Below, one piece after another: positions 54,286 through 64,000 of a stretch of DNA of 64,000 nt. This DNA is from Bifidobacterium callitrichos DSM 23973 (lineage in GTDB: Bacteria; Actinomycetota; Actinomycetes; Actinomycetales; Bifidobacteriaceae). The notes below the pieces were generated by a model. The model was not told where the DNA came from, made no database searches, and saw only the letters and a list, made by a program, of their open reading frames with translations. Location: positions 186,001 through 250,000 of the forward strand of contig NZ_JGYS01000001.1 in NCBI RefSeq assembly GCF_000741175.1. Direction: 5' to 3'. A program made the position numbers and the translations under genes. Within the stretch, counting starts at the first letter, position 1, and each line of letters begins with the position of its first letter.

Positions 54286-56460
54286 ATGACTTCCGCAACT
54301 GCGAACGACGTCACGAACGACGCGACTTCCCTCGCGAACGACGTCAAGAATTCCAACAACCAGTCCCTCGGCGTGATGCTCGGCAAGAGCCTGCCGAACG
54401 CGTTCCGCAAGTTCGACCCGCGCAACATGTGGCACAACCCCGTCATGTTCATCGTGTGGGTGGGCGCCGCGTTCCTGACGCTGCTCGGCATCTGCCAGCT
54501 GTTCGACGCCTCGCTGACCAACGGCGAGCCGGTCTACTTCACGTGGATCGTCGCCATCGTCCTGTGGGCCACCGTGCTCTTCGCCAACCTCGCCGAGGCC
54601 GTGGCCGAGGGCCGCGGCAAGGCGCAGGCCGACGCGCTGCGCAAGACCCGCACCACCACGCCGGCCCGAATCGTGCGCGGCTACGACGAGAAGAACGATC
54701 CGGACGTGCAGGGCCCCGAGAAGGGTGAGGGCCCGGCCTACATCGAGGAGATCCCGAGCTCCGATCTGAAGCTCGGCGACGTGGTCGTCGTCTCCGCCGG
54801 CGAGCTGATCCCGGGTGATGGCGACATCATCTCCGGCATCGCCTCCGTCGACGAATCCGCCATCACCGGCGAGTCCGCCCCCGTCATCCGCGAGTCCGGC
54901 GGCGACCGTTCGTCCGTCACCGGCGGCACTCGCGTGCTCTCCGACCGCATCGTCGTGCGCATCACCCAGAAGCCTGGCGAGAGCTTCGTCGACAAGATGA
55001 TCGCCCTGGTCGAAGGCGCCAACCGCCAGAAGACCCCGAACGAGATCGCCCTCGACGTGCTCCTGAGCTCCCTGACCATCATCTTCCTGGTCGTCGTGCT
55101 GTGCATCAACCCGCAGGCCTCCTCCGTCAACGCCTCCGTGAGCCTGACGGTCCTCATCTCCCTGCTCGTCTGCCTCATCCCGACCACCATCGGCGCCCTC
55201 CTGTCCGCCATCGGCATCGCCGGCATGGACCGTCTGGTCCAGCGCAACGTGCTCGCCACCTCCGGCCGTGCCATCGAGGCGGCAGGCGACGTGACCACCC
55301 TGCTGCTCGACAAGACCGGCACCATCACGTACGGCAACCGTCAGGCCTCCGAGTTCCACGCGCTGCCCGGCATCGACCACGACGAGATCGTCAAGGCCGC
55401 CGCCCTGAGCTCGCTCGCCGACTCCACCCCTGAAGGCCAGTCCATCGTGGCCCTCGCCAAGACCGAGGGCTTCGACCTCGACGAGGTCCCGGGCGCCGTC
55501 TCCGTTCCGTTCACCGCCGAGACCCGCATGTCCGGCCTCGACCTGCCCAACGGCGACCGCATCCGCAAGGGTGCCACCTCCGCCGTCGAGGCGTGGATCG
55601 ACAAGGAGGGCGGCAACATGTCCTCCGAGGTGCGCGATGCGCTGCACGACCGTGTGGCCGCCATCTCCGGCCAGGGCGGCACGCCGCTCGTCGTCGCCGA
55701 GCAGAACGCCGCCGGCGTGGCGCGCGTCCTCGGCGTCGTCCAGCTCAAGGACGTCGTCAAGGCCGGCCTCAAGGAGCGTTTCGCCGATCTGCGCAAGATG
55801 GGCATTCGCACCGTCATGGTCACCGGCGACAACCCGCTGACCGCCAAGGCCATCGCCGCCGAGGCCGGTGTCGACGACTTCATCGCCGAGGCCAAGCCCG
55901 AGGACAAGCTCGCCTACATCAAGAAGGAGCAGGCCAGCGGCCAGCTCGTCGCCATGACCGGTGACGGCACCAACGACGCCCCGGCCCTCGCCCAGTCCGA
56001 TGTCGGCGTCGCGATGAACTCCGGCACGTCGGCCGCGAAGGAGGCCGGCAACATGGTCGACCTCGACTCCGACCCGACCAAGCTCATCGACATCGTCGCC
56101 ATCGGCAAGCAGCTGCTCATCACCCGTGGCGCCCTGACCACCTTCTCCATCGCCAACGATGTCGCGAAGTACTTCGCCATCATCCCGGCCATGTTCATGG
56201 AGAAGTTCCCGGGCCTCGGCGTGCTCAACATCATGGGTCTGCACAGCTCGCTGTCCGCGGTGCTCTCCGCGATCATCTTCAACGCGATCATCATCGTGCT
56301 GCTGATCCCGCTGGCGCTCAAGGGCGTCAAGTACCGCGCCGAATCCGGTGAGAAGATCCTCGGCCGCAACCTCAAGATCTATGGTCTGGGCGGCATCATC
56401 GCACCGTTCATCGGCATTTGGATCATCGACCTGTTCATCCGCCTGATCCCGGGCTTCTGA
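54286..56460 (+). CDS. kdpB: K+-transporting P-type ATPase, subunit B
   Basis: A 724-residue P-type ATPase from ATG 54286. The phosphorylation site [13 protein letters not shown] gives Asp342, with actuator motif ESAITGES, hinge [14 protein letters not shown] and [21 protein letters not shown]. An extended 60-residue N-terminus precedes the core. It hydrolyses ATP to drive K+ through KdpA. Confidence 0.96.
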   Translation: MTSATANDVTNDATSLANDVKNSNNQSLGVMLGKSLPNAFRKFDPRNMWHNPVMFIVWVGAAFLTLLGICQLFDASLTNGEPVYFTWIVAIVLWATVLFANLAEAVAEGRGKAQADALRKTRTTTPARIVRGYDEKNDPDVQGPEKGEGPAYIEEIPSSDLKLGDVVVVSAGELIPGDGDIISGIASVDESAITGESAPVIRESGGDRSSVTGGTRVLSDRIVVRITQKPGESFVDKMIALVEGANRQKTPNEIALDVLLSSLTIIFLVVVLCINPQASSVNASVSLTVLISLLVCLIPTTIGALLSAIGIAGMDRLVQRNVLATSGRAIEAAGDVTTLLLDKTGTITYGNRQASEFHALPGIDHDEIVKAAALSSLADSTPEGQSIVALAKTEGFDLDEVPGAVSVPFTAETRMSGLDLPNGDRIRKGATSAVEAWIDKEGGNMSSEVRDALHDRVAAISGQGGTPLVVAEQNAAGVARVLGVVQLKDVVKAGLKERFADLRKMGIRTVMVTGDNPLTAKAIAAEAGVDDFIAEAKPEDKLAYIKKEQASGQLVAMTGDGTNDAPALAQSDVGVAMNSGTSAAKEAGNMVDLDSDPTKLIDIVAIGKQLLITRGALTTFSIANDVAKYFAIIPAMFMEKFPGLGVLNIMGLHSSLSAVLSAIIFNAIIIVLLIPLALKGVKYRAESGEKILGRNLKIYGLGGIIAPFIGIWIIDLFIRLIPGF

Positions 56461-56499
56461 TCGGTCCCGAGACACTAGGCAATTGAAGGAGCGAATGAA

Positions 56500-57131
56500 A
56501 TGAATTCCTCGATGTCACTGAACCTGCGCAGCTACTGGGCCGGTTTCAAGGCAGTGATCGTCTTCACCGTCATCGTCATCGTCTACACGTTCGTGATGAC
56601 CGGCGTCGGCCAGCTCGGCATGCCCGACAAGGCCAACGGTTCGATGGTCACCAACTCCCAGGGTGAGGTCGTCGGCTCGTCGCTGATCGGCCAGTCCTTC
56701 ACCGACGAGAACGGCGACGCCCTGCCGCAGTACTTCCAGTCCCGTCCGTCCGCGGCCTCCGACCCGAACAAGGAGGAGGACAACCAGGCTACTACGCCGC
56801 CGCGTCGTCCGGCACCAACAAGGGCCACGCCGACGAGGACCTCATCAAGAGCACGACCGAGCTGCGCAAGGCCATCGCCAAGCGCGAGGGCGTGAGCGTC
56901 AAGGACGTGCCCGCCGACGCGGTGTCCGCCTCGTCCTCGGGCCTTGACCCGGAGATCAGCCCCGAGTACGCGGCCATTCAGGTCAAGCGCGTCGCCAAGG
57001 AGCGCGGTCTGAGCCAGGAGAAGGTCGAGTCGCTGGTCAAGAAGTACACCACCGGCCGCGGTCTCGGCTTCATCGGCGAGTCCACCGTCAACGTGGTCAA
57101 GCTGAACCTCGCACTCGATGAGCTCAAGTAG
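56500..57131 (+). pseudogene. kdpC: K+-transporting ATPase subunit C, broken by a 1-base deletion
   Basis: ATG 56500. The frame breaks at about 56789, where CAGGC.TACTAC should read CAG GCC TAC TAC (Q-A-Y-Y). Restoring one C gives a 210-residue KdpC. It has one N-terminal transmembrane helix (AVIVFTVIVIVYTFVMTGVGQL), GSSLIGQSF, YFQSRPSA and the C-terminal GRGLGFIGESTVNVVKLNLAL. KdpC is essential for assembly of the pump, so a real loss would disable the operon. The same GGC.TAC context occurs at both glnE breaks. Confidence 0.9.
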
Positions 57132-57151
57132 CCATTACGAGTGATCGACAT

Positions 57152-57205
57152 CCTTCAGGGGTGATGGCGTGAGTGTCCGACGCCATCACCCCTGAAGGTG
57201 TTTTA
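57152..57205 (+). terminator. Terminator between kdpC and kdpD
   Basis: Perfect 19-bp arms (57152-57170 and 57180-57198) with a 9-nt loop, followed by TGTTTTA. It separates the pump genes from the sensor genes, so kdpDE probably have their own promoter or depend on read-through. Confidence 0.88.
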
Positions 57206-57253
57206 TAACGTATAGTCGAAGGCAACGGGATAAGGGGAAGGCGGGAAACGCAT

Positions 57254-60142
57254 ATGGCAGAGGCGCGAGGAACGTTCACGGTGCTGCTCGGCGCCGCGCC
57301 GGGCGTCGGCAAGACCTTCGCGATGCTCAAGGAGGGGCATCGCCTCAAGGACGAAGGCAAGGACGTCGTCATCGCACTGCTGGAGACGCACGGCCGCAAG
57401 AACACCGCCGAGGCGGCCTACGGACTCGAGATGGTCCCACGCAGGCACGTGCGCTATCGCGGCATGTGGCTCGACGAGATGGACCTGTTCAAGATCATCG
57501 AACGTCACCCGCAGGTCGCGCTCGTCGACGAGCTCGCCCACACCAACGTCCCCGGGTCCGTCCACGAGAAGCGCTGGCAGGACGTAGAGGACCTGCTCGA
57601 CGCCGGCATCGACGTCATCACCACGATCAACGTCCAGCACATCGAATCGCTCAACGACGTCGTCCGTGAGATCACCGGCAGCACGCAGAAGGAGACCGTA
57701 CCCGACAAGGTGCTGCGCTCCGCCTCGCAGGTCAAGCTCGTCGACCTGCCGCCCGAGGGCCTGCGCGAGCGTCTCTCCGCGGGCCTCGTCTACAAGCCGG
57801 ACCGCGTCGACGCCGCGCTGAGCAACTACTTCCGTGTGGGCAACCTCACCGCACTGCGCGAGCTTGCGCTGCTGTGGCTCGCCGGCCGCGTCGACGAGAC
57901 GCTCAACACGTATCGCACTGAGCACCACATCCGCGCCAAATGGGAGACCCGAGAACGCGTCATCGTCGCCCTGTCCGGCGGCCCCGAGGGCGAGCAGCTG
58001 CTGCGCCGTGGCGCTCGAGTCGCCCGTGCATCCGGCGGCGGCGACCTGATCGCCGTGCACGTCACACCCGAGGACGGTCTCGCCGGCTCCAACCCCGCCC
58101 TGCTGATCAAGCAGCGCGAGCTCGTCGAGAAGCTCGGCGGCACCTATCATCAGATCGTCGGCGAGGACATCGCCGACGCCCTGCTCGACTACGCGCGTGC
58201 CAACAACGCCACGCAGGTGATCGTCGGCGTCTCCCGGCGCGGCTTCCTCGCGCGGTGGTTCGGCCGTCCCTCGACCCCCAACGGGATCATCGAGAAATCC
58301 GGCGACATCGACGTCCACATCGTCACGCACACATTCGCGAACCGTGGTCTGGCAGGTCTGCGCATGCCCTCGAGGCACCAGTCGCCGATCGCCCTCGGAC
58401 GGACGGTCGCAGGTCTCGTGTTCTCCGTACTATCCGTGCCGATCGCCGCATGGGTGCTCGCGAACTTCAGTTCGGTCGACTTCGCGCAGCGTGACGCGCT
58501 CATCCTGCAGCTGCTCGTCGTGATCTCGGCGGTCATCGGCGGATTCATCCCCGCGACGGTCTCGGCCGTGCTCAGCGGACTGGTGCTCGACTTCCTCTAT
58601 ACGGAGCCCATAGGCACCCTCCATGTGATGCACGCCTCGGACGTGGTCACCATCATCCTGTACGTCGTGGTAGGCCTCATCGTCTCCGCCGTGGTCGACC
58701 GCGCCGACTCCCATACGCGTCAGGCGCAGCGTGCCAGCGCCGAATCGGAGATCCTGGCTTCCGTGGCGGGCTCCGTGCTGCGCAGCGACGATCCGCTCGA
58801 GGCCATCGTGCACCGTACGCGTGAGGCGTTCGGCTTCAGCTGCGTGCGCGTCGTTCAGGACGGACACGTCATCATCTCCGACGGCGAGCCGGGCACGCTG
58901 TCCGACGAGGACGGCAAGGAGAGCGCGGGCTCCCGCGACTCCATCGCCGTCGAGGAGCCGGAGACCATCGCCCATGACGACCACGGTCCGGCCCTCAAGC
59001 TCTACGGCAGGTCGGTGGAGGCCTCCGACCAGCGCATGCTCATGGCCATCCTCTCCCAGATCGAGACCGTCATCGAACACAACGATCTCGAACGCAAGGC
59101 GCAGGAGATCGGTCCGCTCGCCCAGGCCGAGAAGATCCGCACGGGTCTGCTCAACGCCGTCAGCCACGACCTGCGCAGGCCGCTGGCCTCCGCCACGGCC
59201 GCCGTCTCCGGCCTGCAGCGCATGGGCGACACGATGGACGAACGCGATCGCGCCGAACTGCTCTCCGTCGCCTCCAATGGTCTGAACCAGCTGACCAAGC
59301 TCGTCACCGACCTGCTGGACGTCTCGCGCATCCGCGAGGGTGCGCTGCCGTTGTCGCTCGTCGCCACCGACGTGGGGGAGGAGATCATCCCCCTGTTCGA
59401 CGAGCTGGGCATCGGTCCGTGGACCGTGGACCTCGACATCGCCCCCGATCTGCCGCTGGTGGTCGCCGATCCGCCGCTGCTGCGGCGCGCACTGTCGAAC
59501 GTGGTGGTCAACGCGCTGCGCTTCACCCCGAAGAACAAGCGGGTGCGCATCGCCGCCTCCGCGTTCAACGGCGTGGTCGAGATCCGCGTCGCCGATCAGG
59601 GGCCGGGCGTACCGGACGACCGCAAGAACGACATCTTCCTGCCGTTCCACCGGCTCGGGGACACGGACAACAGCACGGGCCTCGGCCTCGGCATGGCGCT
59701 GTCCAAGGGCTTCGTCGAATCGATGGGCGGCTCCATCACTCCGGAGGACACTCCGGGAGGCGGACTGACCATCGTCATCACCCTGCGTGCCGCCGACCGC
59801 GTGCTGCGCGTCGGCCAGCTCATCCCGAAGAACGAGCGGCCCGACCCGTCGGACATTCTCGAGCAGGATACGCTCAAGGTGTCCGGAGCGGTCTCGGATG
59901 TGATCCTGCCGCTGCCCGGCAAGGGCAATTCGGATGAGCGCGGGCTCGACCGCTTCATCACCTACGGCATCATGCGAGGCGGGGGGAAGGATCGCGATGA
60001 CGACAAACGGGCCTCGAGTTCCGAGGCCACAGAAAAGGACGCGAATGACGCGAAGAACGGCGCCCGGCGAGCCGACCGCGGCGAGGAGACCATGAAGAAC
60101 ACGACCGATCAGACCGATCACGGGAAAGGGAGCGACGCATGA
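57254..60142 (+). CDS. kdpD: K+ sensor histidine kinase
   Basis: A 962-residue kinase from ATG 57254. Domains: KdpD N-terminal domain with Walker A GAAPGVGKTFAM (residues 13-24); USP-like domain (about 235-360); four transmembrane helices (about 385-490); GAF-like linker; HisKA with His638 in NAVSHDLRRPLAS; and HATPase with the N box and GLGLGMALSKG. It senses low K+ or osmotic stress and phosphorylates KdpE. A charged C-terminal tail of about 90 residues is unusual for the family. Its stop overlaps the kdpE start. Confidence 0.95.
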   Translation: MAEARGTFTVLLGAAPGVGKTFAMLKEGHRLKDEGKDVVIALLETHGRKNTAEAAYGLEMVPRRHVRYRGMWLDEMDLFKIIERHPQVALVDELAHTNVPGSVHEKRWQDVEDLLDAGIDVITTINVQHIESLNDVVREITGSTQKETVPDKVLRSASQVKLVDLPPEGLRERLSAGLVYKPDRVDAALSNYFRVGNLTALRELALLWLAGRVDETLNTYRTEHHIRAKWETRERVIVALSGGPEGEQLLRRGARVARASGGGDLIAVHVTPEDGLAGSNPALLIKQRELVEKLGGTYHQIVGEDIADALLDYARANNATQVIVGVSRRGFLARWFGRPSTPNGIIEKSGDIDVHIVTHTFANRGLAGLRMPSRHQSPIALGRTVAGLVFSVLSVPIAAWVLANFSSVDFAQRDALILQLLVVISAVIGGFIPATVSAVLSGLVLDFLYTEPIGTLHVMHASDVVTIILYVVVGLIVSAVVDRADSHTRQAQRASAESEILASVAGSVLRSDDPLEAIVHRTREAFGFSCVRVVQDGHVIISDGEPGTLSDEDGKESAGSRDSIAVEEPETIAHDDHGPALKLYGRSVEASDQRMLMAILSQIETVIEHNDLERKAQEIGPLAQAEKIRTGLLNAVSHDLRRPLASATAAVSGLQRMGDTMDERDRAELLSVASNGLNQLTKLVTDLLDVSRIREGALPLSLVATDVGEEIIPLFDELGIGPWTVDLDIAPDLPLVVADPPLLRRALSNVVVNALRFTPKNKRVRIAASAFNGVVEIRVADQGPGVPDDRKNDIFLPFHRLGDTDNSTGLGLGMALSKGFVESMGGSITPEDTPGGGLTIVITLRAADRVLRVGQLIPKNERPDPSDILEQDTLKVSGAVSDVILPLPGKGNSDERGLDRFITYGIMRGGGKDRDDDKRASSSEATEKDANDAKNGARRADRGEETMKNTTDQTDHGKGSDA

Positions 60143-60878
60143 TGAAGATTCTGGTTGCCGATGACGACCCCCAATTCCTCAAGGCGCTGAAGATCACCCT
60201 GCATTCGCAGGGATACGACATCGTCACCGCACGTGACGGCGTCGAATGCATCACGGTTGCGGTCAAGGAGCATCCGGACCTGTTCGTCCTCGACCTCGGC
60301 ATGCGAGGATGGACGGCATGGGGGTGATCCAGGGCGTGCGCGGATGGACCGAGGCGCCGATCCTCGTCGTCTCTGGCCGCACCGATGCGCGCGAGAAGGT
60401 CGCCGCGCTCGATGCGGGCGCCGACGACTACGTGACCAAGCCGGTGTCGATCGACGAGCTGCTGGCCCGTATCCGAGCGCTGCTGCGCCGCGTCGCCCTC
60501 GAGGGAGCGTCCGAAAGCGCGGCGCCCCTGACCCGTTTCGGTGACGTGACCGTTGACCTCAACGCCAAGGCCGTCTTCCGCGGCGGCTCGGGCAGGCAGA
60601 CCCGCATCAGGCTCACGCCCACCGAATGGAAGGTGCTGGAGGTGCTGGTGCGCAACGCGGGCAAGCTGGTCACGCGTCAGGATCTGCTCACCGAGATCTG
60701 GGGAGCCCAGCATGTCAAGGACACCGGCTATCTGCGCCTGTACATCTCGCAGCTGCGCAAGAAGATCGAGCCGAACCCCGCCCATCCCCGGTATCTGAAG
60801 ACCGAACCGGGAATGGGCTACCGTCTCGACATCGGCGGCACCGATGGTGCCTCGGAGGCTCCCGAGGCTAGCCGATGA
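60139..60878 (+). pseudogene. kdpE: KdpE response regulator, broken by a 1-base deletion
   Basis: ATG 60139 (or 60142) overlaps the kdpD stop. The frame breaks at about 60303-60304, where GGCATGC.GAGG should read GGC ATG CCG AGG (G-M-P-R). Restoring one C gives a 246-residue OmpR-class regulator. It has an acidic pocket (VADDDP), phospho-acceptor Asp at about residue 51 (FVLDLGM), Lys in VTKPVSI, and a winged-helix DNA-binding domain (LTPTEWKVLEVL, YLRLYISQLRKKI). As read, the receiver domain is cut just after the phospho-site. Probably a sequence error. Confidence 0.9.
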
Positions 60879-62676
60879 GATCGGCGATCGAATCGGGGAT
60901 GGCGTCGATCACGTCCGAGGCGACGATCGGATGGCCGATCGTGTTGAACCGGGCGGTGCGCGTCATGCCGAACAGCTCCGGCGTCTGCCAGCCGTACTGT
61001 TCCGACTCGCTGGCCAGCCCCGCTGCCATGCCGTGCAGATAGGCCGCGGCCGCGGCGGTATCGGCGACGAGCGCGGCGTCATAGGAGAGCGGGGCGTCCG
61101 TGGCGCCATCCAGATCATCATCCATCTGCGCGAGCAGCGCGCCGGTGATGCCGGCGAGCACATCACCGGCGCCGGCCGTCCCCAGCCATGCGGGGGCGCT
61201 GCCCGAAACCATCGGATGGCCGTCCTCGCCCACGACGATGGTCGCCGCTCCCTTGAGCAGCACCGTCGCACCGGTGCGCTCATGCGCCTCCACGGCGCAT
61301 CTGAGCGGCTCGTGCTCCACCTGCTCGCGGCTCACGCCCAGCACTCGCGCCAGTTCGCCGGCATGGGGCGTGATCACCACCTGCGGCGAGACGCGGTCGG
61401 GCATGAGATCGAGCGCACCCGCATCGACGACGATCGGCGGCATCACCCGGCAGTCCGCGGCATCGACGGCGTAGTAGGCGAGCAGCGCCGCGATCGTCTG
61501 ACGCTGGATGTCCTTCAACTCGGGGTCGCCGTCATTGTCCGGCACACCGGAACCCACCACCCACGACTGCACGTGGCCCTTGCCGATCACGGCCTCCGGC
61601 AGGGCGTTGAGCACCATGTCCTGCGCGCGTTCCGGGCCGAGATAGCGCACCATGCCGACGTTCGTGCGCGCCGCGGCCCTCGCCGTCAGCACCGCGGCAC
61701 CCGGATAGCGCGACGATCCGGTGACGAGCCCCACCACGCCGCGCGAGTACTTCGCGTCCGTGACCCGCGGCAGACGGATCGCCTCGGCGGCCAGATCGCG
61801 CGACATCGCCTCGACCGACGGTTCGACGCCGTCGAGATCGAAACCGAAGTCGACCAGCGTGATACGCCCACAGGCGAACGTCGCCGGCGGCAGTATCGCG
61901 CACGGCTTCATCGCGCCGAACATCACCGTCTCATCGGCCGGAATGTACGCGCCCGACAGCGCCCCATCGTCCACGCCGACGCCGGAGGGGGTGTCCACCG
62001 CCAGCACCAGAGGGAAATCGACGTCGGCGTTACGGTTCGGCAGCGCCGGACGATCCGGCAGCGGGGAGGCGTCCTCGTCCTCGGCGGCATCGTCCCGGGA
62101 CTGCGAGTCGTCCGCCGTCTCGTTCCTCCATGGCTTCATGCCCAGTGAGGCTGCGATCGCCGCGGGAATGCCGCGAAGATCGCCGGCGACGCCGATGCCG
62201 GTCATCGCGTCGATGATCAGATGGGAGCGGCGCGCCAGTCGTATGGCCGCCTGCAGTCGTTCGCCGGCCTCGCCCGCGGTGAATCCGGAGGAGCATCCGG
62301 GAATCTCGGCCTCGGGATCCAGTACCAGCACCTTGCCGCCGGCCTGCACGAATGCGGTGAAACCGGCGTCATGCAGCGCGCGTCCGGTAGCCACCGCGGT
62401 CACCTGGGCGCCCTCGTCGGCCAGTGCGGCCGCCGCGAACAGGCCGTCGCCGCCGTTGTCGCCGGAGCCCGCCAGCAGCGTGACCGCCGCGTCCTCGATG
62501 TCGACGTCCGCGTCGTCGAGCATGCGCGCGGCCACATGTGCGGCGGCGTTGGCGGCCATGCGCATCAGCGGCACGCCGTCGTCGAGCAGAGGTCGTTCCA
62601 TGTCGCGCACGTCGGCGGTGGCATACGCGTTGTGCAGCAGGGTGTCGCGGCGTTCCGAATCGTTGCGGGTGTCCAT
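60868..62676 (-). CDS. nnrDE: Bifunctional NAD(P)HX epimerase / ADP-dependent dehydratase
   Basis: A 602-residue fusion; start 62676 has AAGGAGG 6 nt upstream on the - strand. About residues 1-290 form the epimerase (GSGDNGGDGLFAAA, VDTPSGVGVDDG). About 300-600 form the ribokinase-fold dehydratase (LVTGSSRYPGAAVL, TPHAGELARVLG, GTAGAGDVLAGITGALL). It repairs hydrated NADH and NADPH. An Asp/Glu-rich insertion sits near residues 190-215. Its 3' end overlaps kdpE by 11 nt on the opposite strand. Confidence 0.93.
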   Translation of the reverse strand: MDTRNDSERRDTLLHNAYATADVRDMERPLLDDGVPLMRMAANAAAHVAARMLDDADVDIEDAAVTLLAGSGDNGGDGLFAAAALADEGAQVTAVATGRALHDAGFTAFVQAGGKVLVLDPEAEIPGCSSGFTAGEAGERLQAAIRLARRSHLIIDAMTGIGVAGDLRGIPAAIAASLGMKPWRNETADDSQSRDDAAEDEDASPLPDRPALPNRNADVDFPLVLAVDTPSGVGVDDGALSGAYIPADETVMFGAMKPCAILPPATFACGRITLVDFGFDLDGVEPSVEAMSRDLAAEAIRLPRVTDAKYSRGVVGLVTGSSRYPGAAVLTARAAARTNVGMVRYLGPERAQDMVLNALPEAVIGKGHVQSWVVGSGVPDNDGDPELKDIQRQTIAALLAYYAVDAADCRVMPPIVVDAGALDLMPDRVSPQVVITPHAGELARVLGVSREQVEHEPLRCAVEAHERTGATVLLKGAATIVVGEDGHPMVSGSAPAWLGTAGAGDVLAGITGALLAQMDDDLDGATDAPLSYDAALVADTAAAAAYLHGMAAGLASESEQYGWQTPELFGMTRTARFNTIGHPIVASDVIDAIPDSIADLIG

Positions 62677-62888
62677 GTGTGGCCTCCTTGACCATTCGAT
62701 CCTTCGGGTCCAGTTTAGTCCGCATGGGGGCGGCGGGGTTCTCGCGTGTAGGGTGACGTGGTGTTGTTCTCGCCTTGCCGTTATAGTGGTTAGTCGGCAA
62801 AACGCCGGATACGGCGGTATGCGTGAGAACGACAACGGGCGCGATGGTTATTCGCGATGGTGATTCCAAGGAAAGCGGCAGGTGGGGT

Positions 62889-64000
62889 ATGGCGATCGAT
62901 GCACAGGGTCTGGAGATTCAGATCGGCGCGCGCACGTTGTTGCATCCCACCGACTTCCACGTCGCCAAGGGCGACAAGATCGGTCTGGTCGGCCGCAACG
63001 GCGCCGGCAAGACGACGCTGACGCGCGTGATCACCGGCGACATGCTGCCGACGTCGGGCAAGGTGCGCGTCTCCGGCAAGCTCGGCTACCTGCCGCAGGA
63101 CACGCATGCGGCCGATCCGGAGCAGACCGCGCTCGACCGCATGATGAGCGCCCGCGACATCGCGACGATCATCGACCGGCTGCGCAAGGCGGAGAAGGAG
63201 ATGACCGATCCGGATCCGGATGTCATGTCCAAGGCGATGAACCGCTATGACAAGGCCATGCAGGACTTCGAGAAGGCCGGCGGCTACGCGGCCCAGTCGG
63301 AGGCGGTCACCATGGCCGCGTCGCTGGGACTTCCCCAGGGCGTCATGGAGCAGAAGCTCGGCACCCTCTCCGGTGGTCAGCGCCGTCGTATCGAGCTGGC
63401 GCGCATCCTCTACTCGGATGCCGATACGCTGATCCTCGACGAGCCCACCAACCATCTGGACGCCGATTCGATCGAATGGCTTCGCGGATACCTCAAAAAG
63501 TACGAGGGCGGATTCCTCGTCATCTCCCACTCGACCGAGCTGCTCGACGAGGTCGTCAACAAGGTGTGGCATCTCGACGCGCAGACCGGCAGCATCGACA
63601 TGTATTCGCTCGGCTGGAAGGCGTACCTGCATCAGCGCGTCGTCGACGAGGAGCGTCGCCGCCGTGAGCGCGAGGTCGCCGAGAAGAAGGCCGAACGCCT
63701 CATGAAGCAGGGCATCCGCCTGCACGCCAAGGCCACGAAGGCCGTCGCCGCGCAGAACATGATGCGCCGCGCCGAGAAGCTGCTCGAGAACACCTCCGAG
63801 GCGCAGAAGGCCGAGAAGGTCGCCGACATCCGCTTCCCCGAACCCGCCCCCTGCGGCAGGACGCCGATCATGGCCAAGGACATCTCCAAGGCGTACGGGT
63901 CGAACATCGTGTTCGCCGGCGTCAATCTCGCCATCGACAAGGGTTCGCGCGTCGTCATCCTCGGTTACAACGGCGCCGGCAAGACCACCACGCTGCGTCT
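62889..64000 (+). CDS. ABC-F family ATPase, 5' portion
   Basis: ATG 62889; the frame is open to the window edge, so 370 residues of an expected 530-560 are seen. The first NBD has Walker A GRNGAGKTT, LSGGQRRRIELAR and LILDEPTNHLD, with no membrane segment. A charged Arg/Lys-Glu linker (about 245-310) leads to the second NBD, cut just after its Walker A GYNGAGKTT. ABC-F proteins act on the ribosome as translation or antibiotic-protection factors. Confidence 0.92.
   Translation, partial: MAIDAQGLEIQIGARTLLHPTDFHVAKGDKIGLVGRNGAGKTTLTRVITGDMLPTSGKVRVSGKLGYLPQDTHAADPEQTALDRMMSARDIATIIDRLRKAEKEMTDPDPDVMSKAMNRYDKAMQDFEKAGGYAAQSEAVTMAASLGLPQGVMEQKLGTLSGGQRRRIELARILYSDADTLILDEPTNHLDADSIEWLRGYLKKYEGGFLVISHSTELLDEVVNKVWHLDAQTGSIDMYSLGWKAYLHQRVVDEERRRREREVAEKKAERLMKQGIRLHAKATKAVAAQNMMRRAEKLLENTSEAQKAEKVADIRFPEPAPCGRTPIMAKDISKAYGSNIVFAGVNLAIDKGSRVVILGYNGAGKTTTLR

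Noticed and set aside
54737..54744. GGCCTAC as an absolute deletion site
   Set aside because: Intact copies occur at about 11158, 27359, 54737 and 57416, so the motif alone does not determine the base losses.

Overview
The window is about 64 kb of high-GC DNA (close to 60-65% by eye). The coding style, gene content and short Shine-Dalgarno-led operons fit a Bifidobacterium: a siphophage remnant of the bifidobacterial type, a metE/metF pair, a pyrB-I-C-F-K-D-E cluster, ROK- and GntR-controlled sugar loci, and a kdp operon. The genus is inferred from gene content; no 16S rRNA or tRNA gene is visible.

Region 1 (1-12750) is the right end of a prophage: tail and lysis modules, all on the + strand. 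It opens with a run of small beta-sandwich structural proteins, one of them interrupted at an 11-G tract, and a GH16-like glycoside hydrolase. Next come a tail assembly chaperone pair with a canonical -1 slippery heptamer, tape measure, distal tail protein, tail-associated protein, BppU-like baseplate protein, a membrane protein, holin, endolysin and a strong terminator. Head genes, integrase and attL lie outside the window.

Region 2 (13000-16900) holds the methionine genes metE and metF and a small membrane protein. Region 3 (16900-23850) is a monosaccharide transport locus: an orphan sugar-type ABC ATPase and a ROK regulator on the - strand, divergent from a ChvE/GguA/GguB ABC transporter whose promoter lies in a cluster of ROK-like half-sites. 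Region 4 (23900-29400) has glnE, a HAD phosphatase overlapping a DUF4391 gene, and an esterase. Region 5 (29500-35450) is a beta-glucoside/cellobiose PTS locus: GntR regulator, HAD phosphatase, Lac-family EIIC, EIIB, EIIA and a 6-phospho-beta-glucosidase. The same 16-nt operator lies at the gntR and PTS promoters.

Region 6 (35600-42300) is the pyrimidine cluster. Region 7 (42400-47300) is accessory: paired membrane coiled-coil proteins, a 154-bp inverted-repeat element, a DUF559-type protein, a DUF2974 lipase-like protein and a LysR regulator. Region 8 (47500-52020) has a heterodimeric ABC exporter and a HAD hydrolase. Region 9 (52100-60900) is a K+-stress locus: direct-repeat box, structured leader RNA, a 30-aa membrane peptide, kdpF, kdpA, kdpB, kdpC, terminator, kdpD and kdpE. 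The window ends with the NAD(P)HX repair enzyme and the start of an ABC-F ATPase.

A feature to keep in mind throughout: glnE (twice), pyrI, a HAD gene, kdpC and kdpE each carry single-base deletions of C (or G on the complement) that break otherwise well conserved genes. Three of the six occur in the same GGC(C)TAC context. This looks more like consensus error than gene decay, and it also bears on the 11-G tract in the prophage.
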